Part shown: piece by piece, positions 1 to 3,931 of the stretch | Layout of the letters: each line of letters begins with the position of its first letter | Numbering within the stretch: the first letter of the stretch is position 1 | From: Verrucomicrobiota bacterium | GTDB taxonomy: Bacteria; Verrucomicrobiota; Verrucomicrobiae; Chthoniobacterales; UBA10450 | DNA length: 6,041 nt | Reading direction: 5' to 3' | Assembly: GCA_005887855.1 (NCBI GenBank) | Contig: VBQB01000326.1 | Location: 1-6,041 of the forward strand | The notes under the pieces: generated by a model | Database searches by the model: none | The model's input: the letters and a program-made list of their open reading frames with translations, nothing else | Told to the model about the DNA's origin: nothing | Position numbers and translations under genes: made by a program

Positions 1-14
1 GCGTTTGGTATCTC

Positions 15-491
15 GTGCGCTCCCTGTGCTCTCGTGTCGAGCAAGCCGCGGTTGCTCTCGTTACGCTTGTTTTGGCGTTGTGCCAGCAGGGCAAGGTAAC
101 TCAGCAGGCGGGGGAGCTCGCTGAGCAGGCAGGCAACCTGGCTGAGAAGGCTGTCGGCGCTTCGCTCATCGCCACGTCGTTTGTCGCACCAGCTCTCGCG
201 GAGACGACGGAGTTCGACTTCAATTTGGGAGATGCATCGCCACCGCCGCGGGCGATCCCGGACATTCGAAAGGCTAAGGTTGCGTCGCGACCAATCGTTA
301 AGCGGGGCCCGCGTCGGGCACAGCCACAGTACCAAGTCGGTCCGGGACTGCGAGTCGAGAGAACAATTCATCACGAGTGGCGTCGCCTCGTCGCGGCACG
401 CAAGAACGTGCAGAGCGCGTTTGCTCGCGTAATTCGTGACGCGCATTCGCAGCAATCCAAACAAAAGCACCGCAAGCAGCGGAGAAGTTAA
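15..491 (+). CDS. Hypothetical protein with hydrophobic N-terminus and basic tail, possibly 5'-partial
   Basis: I do not recognise this gene. The frame is open from base 3, so the GTG at 15 may be an internal codon and the true start may lie before the window. From that GTG the product would be 158 residues. Residues 11-23 are hydrophobic. Residues 31-46 hold a tandem AG-x-LAE-x-A repeat that could form a short helix or coiled coil. Residues 47-62 look like a signal peptide core ending in ALA, so an exported protein with a mis-set start is possible. After that comes a Pro-rich linker (about 76-82) and a strongly Arg/Lys/His-rich C-terminus (about 97-158). No catalytic motif is visible. Codon use looks coding, but frames on both strands overlap it. 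It ends at TAA (489-491), 55 bases before the convergent gene remnant. Confidence 0.4.
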   Translation: MRSLCSRVEQAAVALVTLVLALCQQGKVTQQAGELAEQAGNLAEKAVGASLIATSFVAPALAETTEFDFNLGDASPPPRAIPDIRKAKVASRPIVKRGPRRAQPQYQVGPGLRVERTIHHEWRRLVAARKNVQSAFARVIRDAHSQQSKQKHRKQRRS

Positions 492-546
492 AAGCTCGTC
501 GAATTGTGTATAGAACGGGTACCAATGGCTGCCAGTTTCGCCCCGC

Positions 547-708
547 TCACGGCTCTTTGAAACCGGCCGCGTGCTCGTGCGTCTCGATCACGTTGCCCGC
601 TGAATCGTAAACGCGAATCACGGCATCATGCGAGCGGCTGAAAAACTTCGCGTAGCCGAATCCGGCTCCGAGCGTCAAAAGCCTCGCACCAAATGGACGC
701 CCTGTTTT
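547..708 (-). pseudogene. Eroded copy of the 79-residue small protein family (C-terminal part)
   Basis: Read on the minus strand, the last about 38 residues match the intact protein at 919-1158: GYAKF(F/Y)SRSHDAVI followed by a V(Y/F)D-x-AGN-x-IE-T-x-EH segment and FKEP at the stop. Over the shared 110 bases (about 548-657 against 921-1030) I count roughly 16 mismatches, about 85% identity. The N-terminal half is lost or scrambled: a PFG-x-RL motif survives near 680-697, about seven residues are missing between it and GYAKF, and a TGA at 709-711 blocks the frame upstream. No start codon or ribosome binding site is apparent. It is therefore best read as a decayed paralogue. A short frame starting GTG in the ATGA-like overlap at its 3' end (20 codons) shows no similarity to the membrane gene that follows the intact copy. 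Confidence 0.75.
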
Positions 709-739
709 TCAATCGCGACGGACACGCTCGCCCAATCGC

Positions 740-922
740 TCAACGGCGCCTCACCAGCCAGATGACTGCGAGAATCGTTAGCAGTATCAAAACAGCGCCA
801 GCGGCGTAGGCGGCGAAAGCTGGTACGTGCTTGGGTCCTTCGCTTATGAACCCAACGCCTACCAAAACTAAGACCACGCCGATCAAAATTGTGCCGAGAT
901 ATGCCCTTGCTTGAGCTCTCAC
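740..922 (-). CDS. Small two-helix membrane protein
   Basis: A 60-residue protein starting at GTG (920-922) that overlaps the TGA of the preceding gene as GTGA, which suggests translational coupling. No separate ribosome binding site is visible. Two hydrophobic segments, about residues 8-27 and 35-57, are rich in Leu, Val, Ile and Gly. They are separated by a short polar turn containing SEGPKH. The protein ends in a basic WLVRRR tail, so both ends probably lie in the cytoplasm by the positive-inside rule. Length and layout resemble many uncharacterised small inner-membrane proteins and give no function. It is the last gene of the three-gene minus-strand unit 1520-740. The family is not recognised; holin-like or effector roles would be guesses. 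Confidence 0.65.
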   Translation of the reverse strand: MRAQARAYLGTILIGVVLVLVGVGFISEGPKHVPAFAAYAAGAVLILLTILAVIWLVRRR

Positions 923-1158
923 GGCTCTTTGAACTGGCCCGGGTGTTCGTACGTCTCGATCATATTGCCCGCTTCATCGAAAACGTGAATCACGGCATCG
1001 TGTGAGCGGCTGTAAAACTTCGCGTAGCCAATTGCATTGCTGATTGCGTCTGGCTCGCCGTACCAGAGGCGACCGAATGGCAGTGCATCGGAAATTAGAT
1101 TGACGCCGCGTTTATCATTGCGCGGGCGAATGTCGTAAACGTGCTGGCTAAAAATCAT
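919..1158 (-). CDS. Intact 79-residue member of a locally repeated small protein family
   Basis: The start ATG (1156-1158) overlaps the stop of the GIY-YIG gene as TAATG and is preceded by GGAGG at 1165-1169, six bases away. The protein is soluble, with no membrane segment. Recognisable pieces in order are VYDIRPRND (7-15), RGVNLISDALPFGRLWY (17-33), GEPDAISNAIGYAKF (34-48), SRSHDAVIHVFD (50-61) and a final EHPGQFKEP (71-79). The alternating hydrophobic pattern near 55-70 suggests a beta hairpin, with a helix around 37-50. I cannot name a characterised family. Two degenerate paralogues in this window conserve the same blocks, so this is a real protein family. Its stop overlaps the GTG of the membrane gene. 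Position between a GIY-YIG protein and a membrane protein suggests joint expression; function is unknown. Confidence 0.85.
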   Translation of the reverse strand: MIFSQHVYDIRPRNDKRGVNLISDALPFGRLWYGEPDAISNAIGYAKFYSRSHDAVIHVFDEAGNMIETYEHPGQFKEP

Positions 1159-1520
1159 TATTTCCCTCCAGTTACGGTATACCCTTCGGCTTTTAGATCC
1201 TCAGCCAATTCGATTTCCATCTGGGCCGCCGCCTCGAAGGGCATCGGATTTAAGTGTTTGTATAGTTCTGGCATCAATCGAACGCCATATTTCCTGACAA
1301 CCCAAGCTGATTTGTAGCCGTTCTTGTGATTTTCAAATCGGTGATCAACTGGTAATCCAGTCATTCCGACATACACGCAGGGCTTCAACAGATCACGCGT
1401 TGGATTGACGCGTAAAATCGATGGGTGCTTAGCAACAGCGTCGTCAAGCAGGACCACATAGACGCTGTGATGAAATTTCTGCTCTTTGGGCGTTCGCCTT
1501 AATTTTTGATTCGTACGCAT
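1158..1520 (-). CDS. GIY-YIG-fold nuclease-like protein
   Basis: A 120-residue protein, about one GIY-YIG domain long. The 'GIY' strand is represented by VYVVLL (20-25) and the 'YIG' strand by VYVGMT (49-54). These are followed by Arg61 and by His65 in R-x3-H, then by a helix with A-x2-ME-x-E-x-AEDLKAEGY (98-114), where Glu102 or Glu104 would supply the metal-binding glutamate. In characterised GIY-YIG enzymes these residues cut DNA. The first motif here departs from consensus (VYV for GIY), so activity is uncertain and a structural or repair role cannot be excluded. The N-terminus is basic (RTNQKLRRTPKEQK). The start ATG has only a weak upstream purine stretch. It is the first gene of a unit of three overlapping genes. 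Confidence 0.8.
   Translation of the reverse strand: MRTNQKLRRTPKEQKFHHSVYVVLLDDAVAKHPSILRVNPTRDLLKPCVYVGMTGLPVDHRFENHKNGYKSAWVVRKYGVRLMPELYKHLNPMPFEAAAQMEIELAEDLKAEGYTVTGGK
1165..1169 (-). promoter_or_regulatory. Shine-Dalgarno GGAGG for the 79-residue gene
   Basis: GGAGG on the minus strand lies six bases before the ATG at 1158, inside the last codons of the GIY-YIG gene. It fixes the start of the second gene. A GGAGG also precedes the presumed TTG start of the decayed copy (2325-2329), so the signal has been conserved between the paralogues. Confidence 0.8.
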
Positions 1521-1532
1521 CTATTTTTCAGT

Positions 1533-1546
1533 ATGTACCGTTACAT
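1533..1546. promoter_or_regulatory. Inverted repeat ATGTA-N4-TACAT upstream of the GIY-YIG gene
   Basis: A 5+4+5 dyad (ATGTACCGTTACAT) ends 13 bases upstream of the GIY-YIG start codon. It lies in the divergent gap between this unit and the Mth938 gene. Its location fits an operator for a small dimeric regulator. A weak minus-strand promoter with TTTACA at about 1558-1563 would put the dyad in or near the -10 region. Chance occurrence of a dyad this short cannot be excluded. Confidence 0.35.
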
Positions 1547-1565
1547 GTGAGCGGCTGTAAAACTT
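1546..1565 (-). repeat. 20-base exact copy of part of the 79-residue gene
   Basis: Bases 1546-1565 are identical to 1001-1020, the stretch that encodes KFYSRSH in the intact gene. Neither flank matches. A 20-base identity in a 6 kb window is not expected by chance. It is thus a fourth trace of the repeated family, left by a duplication, conversion or deletion event. It sits in the upstream region of the GIY-YIG operon and contributes the candidate TTTACA hexamer. Confidence 0.7.
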
Positions 1566-1659
1566 AAACTCCGACCAATGCACGATGGTATGAGCGCGAC
1601 GCGAAGTCTTAGAACCTCTGTCTCTTGCCTTGAAGCTTGAGCCAGCAGAACATTGAGAT

Positions 1660-2013
1660 ATGAAAGTACGACTGGTCAAATTTGGCGAGATCGAGGTCGA
1701 GGGAAAGCGCTACACCCATGATGTGGTGATCGACGGCGGCAAAGTACGGAAACGGAAGAAAGGACCTTCCAAGCAATTCCGCGAAAAGTTCGGCCACACG
1801 CCGCTTTCGGCCGGGGAAGAAATTCCCTGGCGAGGCAAGCGGCTCATTGTCGGGACCGGCGCCCATGGCGCGCTTCCGGTAATGGACGAAGTTCTAGCGG
1901 AGGCGAAACGGCGCGGTATCGAGGTCATTGCGGCGCCTACATTGGAAGTCTGTCAGCTGCTGGAGGAAGTGAAGAAGGGCCAAGCATATGCCATCCTGCA
2001 TTGCACGTGCTGA
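1660..2013 (+). CDS. Mth938/DUF498 domain protein
   Basis: A full-length 117-residue single-domain protein of the Mth938-like (DUF498, AAMDC in animals) family. Supporting motifs in order are FGEIEVEGKRY (8-18) with THDVVI (19-24), the basic KVRKRKKGPSK run (28-38), GHTPLS (45-50), EIPW (54-57), LIVGTGAHG (62-70), LPV (72-74), KRRGIEVIAAPT (83-94) and the terminal AILHCTC (111-117). The family is small, cytoplasmic and of poorly defined biochemistry; bacterial members are conserved hypotheticals. ATG at 1660 fits the family's usual N-terminus, although only a weak GAG lies before it. It is transcribed opposite to its neighbours, shares the 1521-1659 gap with the GIY-YIG unit, and looks intact and housekeeping-like beside the decaying small genes. 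Confidence 0.92.
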   Translation: MKVRLVKFGEIEVEGKRYTHDVVIDGGKVRKRKKGPSKQFREKFGHTPLSAGEEIPWRGKRLIVGTGAHGALPVMDEVLAEAKRRGIEVIAAPTLEVCQLLEEVKKGQAYAILHCTC

Positions 2014-2030
2014 CCGGGGATTTGTGTTCA

Positions 2031-2050
2031 GTTAGGGAGGGCGCCCTAAC
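2031..2050. terminator. Hairpin between convergent genes, terminator-like but without T-run
   Basis: GTTAGGG (2031-2037) pairs perfectly with CCCTAAC (2044-2050) around a six-base loop. The inner ten bases AGGGCGCCCT are themselves palindromic. It lies 17 bases after the Mth938 stop and between convergent genes, so a bidirectional transcript end is likely. Neither side has a clear T-tract, so classical intrinsic termination is not assured; it could be an RNA 3' stabiliser. Confidence 0.5.
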
Positions 2051-2086
2051 AGCGTGGCTTCGCACTTTATTCCTGGCTTGAAGTAA

Positions 2087-2320
2087 TCAGAATTCGCGGA
2101 AATCGCCCGCGTGCTCGTGTGGTTCGATCACGTTGCCTCGCTGAGTCGTACACGCGAATCACAGCATCTGACCAGCTGAAAAACTTGCCACATCCGATTG
2201 CGTTGTTGATTGCGTTCGGTTCGGCGTACCACAGCCGATCCAATGGCAGCGTATCGGAGATCAGATCGACGCCGCGATGATCGCGGCGGGCCCGGACTTC
2301 GTATAAACGCGGAGTTTCAA
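2087..2320 (-). pseudogene. Frameshifted copy of the 79-residue small protein family
   Basis: The minus strand encodes YEVRARRDHRGVDLISD, LWYAEPNAINNAIG, GKFF and SDAVIRVYD, closely matching the intact protein at 919-1158. Two frame breaks separate this from its ends. An extra T at 2138 shifts the C-terminus; without it the frame reads D-S-A-GNVIEPHEHAGDFREF and stops at TGA 2087-2089, just like the other copies. Near 2302-2305 two extra bases (TATA for TA) separate the body from a TTG start at 2318-2320, which has GGAGG at 2325-2329. With those two bases removed the N-terminus reads (M)KLRVYEVRARRD, matching the family. One codon is also missing in the SRSHDAV motif. The uninterrupted frame 2067-2408 that spans this region is therefore probably an artefact of the frameshifts, although a functional variant protein cannot be strictly excluded. 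Confidence 0.75.
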
Positions 2321-2352
2321 ATTTCCTCCGAGCCGCCGTATTGAATGTCGGG

Positions 2353-2454
2353 TCATGGCTTGTGATCGGTTTCATGAAACAACACATCGTCCAGTTGGCG
2401 TCGATCAACCATTTCTCCGCATCGGCTGCATTTATAGAAATGCCTTTTCTCCAC
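2353..2454 (-). CDS. 33-residue zinc-finger-like microprotein (CCHH)
   Basis: GTG start at 2452-2454 and TGA at 2353-2355 give a 33-residue peptide: VEKRHFYKCSRCGEMVD, then RRQLDDVLFHETDHKP. Cys9 and Cys12 (CSRC) plus His27 and His31 (HETDH) form a C-x2-C-x14-H-x3-H pattern, close to the spacing of classical CCHH fingers. It could bind one zinc ion; aromatic and basic residues precede the first Cys. The upstream frame is closed by TGA at 2476-2478 and no strong ribosome binding site is seen. Its TGA overlaps an ATG as ATGA, and it lies 33 bases before the frameshifted family copy, so both probably formed one transcript. After the stop the frame continues as PDIQYGGSEEI to a second TGA, hinting that a slightly longer ancestral protein was truncated. 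DNA, RNA or protein binding are all possible. Confidence 0.65.
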   Translation of the reverse strand: MEKRHFYKCSRCGEMVDRRQLDDVLFHETDHKP

Positions 2455-2492
2455 TTCGCTTAAAGTCTGCGGTATTCACAGTTGCCTGTTGT

Positions 2493-2513
2493 GTTCCGGT
2501 GAAATCACCGAAC
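2493..2513. promoter_or_regulatory. Bulged palindrome upstream of divergent small genes
   Basis: CGGTGA (2497-2502) and TCACCG (2505-2510) are exact inverted repeats separated by AA. GTT and AAC extend the symmetry if C2496 is bulged. A two-base loop is poor for an RNA hairpin, so a protein-binding dyad is likelier. It lies between the zinc-finger gene (minus) and the promoter-like site at 2528 (plus). Confidence 0.4.
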
Positions 2514-2527
2514 GACAAAGATAAATT

Positions 2528-2556
2528 CTGATATTTGATTTGGAAATGCTTACAAT
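2528..2556 (+). promoter_or_regulatory. Candidate sigma70-type promoter
   Basis: CTGATA (2528-2533, four of six to TTGACA) and TACAAT (2551-2556, five of six to TATAAT) are spaced by 17 bases in an AT-rich stretch. The start point would be near 2563, giving a leader of about 178 bases before the small gene at 2741. The orientation and the absence of another plus-strand gene support the link. Confidence 0.45.
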
Positions 2557-2557
2557 C

Positions 2558-2572
2558 CTTAGCAATGCTAAG
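2558..2572. promoter_or_regulatory. Dyad CTTAGC-AAT-GCTAAG at the presumed transcription start
   Basis: A perfect 6-base inverted repeat with a 3-base centre directly follows the TACAAT hexamer and covers the predicted start point. That is a classic position for a repressor operator. Alternatively it forms a short hairpin at the 5' end of the transcript. Confidence 0.4.
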
Positions 2573-2740
2573 CGTTTGCCAGCCGGCATCGGTCGGCGGA
2601 CAAGAAAAACGAGAAGTCGACCATCCGAATTAGACAAAAGCTCTAATTGGCGGCGTCTTTATTAAGGAAGAGGGAAGAGAGAGAAGCGAAGAACAAAATC
2701 CTGAATCCAAACAGCGGACATTTCGCATCATAGGAGTAAG

Positions 2741-2917
2741 ATGGAACACGCCGTCGCCGTCCCAAAAGCAGAACGTAAAATCGCTGAAAACGAAAATTTT
2801 CCGATCGCAGCGAAATCGAATGAATCAGATCAATCGGCTGACAACGAGCAACTTATGTCTCTAGAGATTGCATTGGTATGTGCTTTGCAACAACTCGTGA
2901 GCAAACCAGAAAACTGA
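2741..2917 (+). CDS. 58-residue hypothetical protein
   Basis: ATG at 2741 is preceded by TAGGAG (2731-2736), a clear if closely spaced ribosome binding site. The 58-residue product is polar and acidic in its middle (KIAENENFPIAAKSNESD, then QSADNEQ) and ends in an amphipathic helix-like segment MSLEIALVCALQQLVSKPEN (residues 39-58). The first part looks disordered and the tail may dimerise or bind a partner. There is no signal peptide and no known motif. It is isolated, in the same orientation as the promoter-like site at 2528 and the propeller gene at 3932. I do not recognise the family. Confidence 0.6.
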   Translation: MEHAVAVPKAERKIAENENFPIAAKSNESDQSADNEQLMSLEIALVCALQQLVSKPEN

Positions 2918-3208
2918 AACCGAAAAAGTTCGGAATTTTAGCCGTCAACCTTCAATTCGACCCTTATCATTGTCCTCTGTGATCTTATTTACGCTCTCCT
3001 GAGTTTTGTTCCCGAGAATGACCGGCTTCGGCGCGCGCCGCTCGAGCCGATGAAGTTCGTGCGCCAGCAGAGCGATTGCTCGTATTGATTGCGGCGTTCG
3101 CAACTCTAATACCACAACCGGCCAAACGGCAGGCGTTTCAACGAGACCAACGCGGCCGCGATTCACGCTTCGAGAAAATCGTTGGAAGTACTATAGGATT
3201 TTGTCTGA

Positions 3209-3456
3209 TTGGACAATCAAGCGGCCGAGGATTTGAAATCGGCGGCAGGTGCAATCGCTGGAGAGTATCGCGGTAAGGTTGAGCAAACCTGGGACGATGC
3301 CCAAGAAAGCAAACGTCCCTCCGCCGCTGCGAGCTCCGCGATCGCGCGTTTCGCATTGGAAAGGAGCAGGCGAAGAGTGATTTGCTCTTGCGCACCGTCA
3401 AGCTCGGCGCCCGTTTTCTGATGAACAAGATCTTTCACAGAATGCTCAACACGTGA
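3209..3456 (+). pseudogene. Possible frameshifted small helical protein
   Basis: From a TTG at 3209 the frame reads MDNQAAEDLKSAAGAIAGEY and continues RGKVEQTWDDAQE, an amphipathic Ala/Lys/Glu-rich pattern loosely like CsbD or DUF883-type stress proteins. After about residue 40 it becomes low-quality Arg/Ser-rich sequence to a stop at 3421. One frame over, from about 3340 to the TGA at 3454-3456, the DNA reads DRAFRIGKEQAKSDLLLR then TVKLGARFLMNKIFH, which looks like a natural helical C-terminus. A single frameshift around 3310-3340 would join the two into one protein of about 80 residues. There is no good ribosome binding site. The family link is a weak impression. Confidence 0.3.
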
Positions 3457-3733
3457 TAGCTCTTCTCCCTCGGTGTCAGCGCCTTACGAGCCGACTTGGT
3501 GAGCATAGAGCGAACGATTCATCTAGAAAACGACGACAGTTGAACCAACCCGCGACACCGGGGGGCGCCAAGGGAAGGACCCTTCTTGCTGCCCTTGCAT
3601 TTGGCTTGGCCTTTCTGGTGATGACTACCGTCGCGATCATCGCCTGTGTTCCACCGGCCTGGCGCCACGCGGATCCCTGGAGGAGGCGGCGCTGTTGCGA
3701 TCGCGGTAGAGCCGTGCGGAAATAGGCCAAAGG
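3453..3733 (+). pseudogene. Possible decayed gene with one membrane segment
   Basis: The frame from 3453 to 3725 contains one hydrophobic stretch, LLAALAFGLAFLVMTTVAII (about residues 44-63), followed by ACVPPAW. Upstream and downstream of it the sequence is Arg-rich and unlike a normal protein. Shifting the frame after PPAW gives GATRIPGGGGAVAIAVEP to a TAA at 3731-3733, which looks more natural, so a frameshift near 3660 is possible. A minus-strand frame overlaps the same bases. The evidence is thin. Confidence 0.22.
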
Positions 3734-3759
3734 AAAAGTAAATCCCTGGTCGAAAAGTC

Positions 3760-3787
3760 TTGACATGCTCGCGCAATCCAAGATAAA
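3760..3787 (+). promoter_or_regulatory. Candidate promoter for the propeller gene
   Basis: A perfect TTGACA (3760-3765) is followed after 16 bases by GATAAA (3782-3787), four of six to TATAAT. Transcription would start near 3794 and leave a leader of about 138 bases before the ATG at 3932. No hairpin strong enough to call a riboswitch or attenuator was noticed in that leader. Confidence 0.5.
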
Positions 3788-3931
3788 AGCGAACCCGATC
3801 ACGTCATGCGACGTTTCAACGAGTCTTCGGGCGGGTTGAAGGAAAAGTCCGCGGGGCTGGACGTTCGGGGGGACAGCGCCTAACACGATCTCGAGATCCA
3901 ACTGAGTCCCTAGTCAGCGGAAGTGAGCGTC

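Larger units (their letters stand above)
2918..3759. other. Long stretch with no convincing intact gene
   Basis: About 840 bases hold only short, overlapping frames on both strands. A minus frame at 2945-3166 (GTG start, 73 residues, Leu-rich middle around IRAIALLAHELHRLERR) is possible, but it has no ribosome binding site and no recognisable motif. The two plus-strand traces at 3209-3456 and 3453-3733 are listed separately. The patchwork of protein-like segments in shifting frames suggests decayed genes rather than dedicated regulatory DNA. I see no RNA gene, direct-repeat array or insertion-sequence end. Confidence 0.5.

Noticed and set aside
298..525. 75-codon minus-strand frame opposite the left-edge gene
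   Set aside because: Arg/Ala-rich composition without motifs and fully antisense to a frame with better coding character.
709..790. Minus-strand frame reading EAPLSDWASVSVAIEKQG upstream of the eroded family copy
   Set aside because: It looks protein-like and could be remnant coding sequence, but it overlaps the end of the membrane gene in another frame and lacks a start. No match to the family N-terminus could be seen.
1609..1928. Two minus-strand frames (85 and 72 codons) opposite the Mth938 gene
   Set aside because: Antisense to a fully recognisable, intact Mth938 domain gene.
2565..2633. 22-residue plus-strand frame starting inside the CTTAGC dyad
   Set aside because: No Shine-Dalgarno sequence, and its start would lie only a few bases from the predicted transcription start.
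3806..3883. 25-residue plus-strand frame in the leader of the propeller gene (MRRFNESSGGLKEK and onward)
   Set aside because: It has no ribosome binding site and no Trp/His/Leu runs typical of attenuator leader peptides. It is too short to judge, and the slight resemblance to CsbD-type repeats is not enough.
3476..3901. A 141-codon minus-strand open frame
   Set aside because: Composition is rich in Arg, Ala and Pro with no recognisable motif or ribosome binding site, and it runs through the plus-strand promoter-like site. Probably chance, although the region has no strong competing gene.
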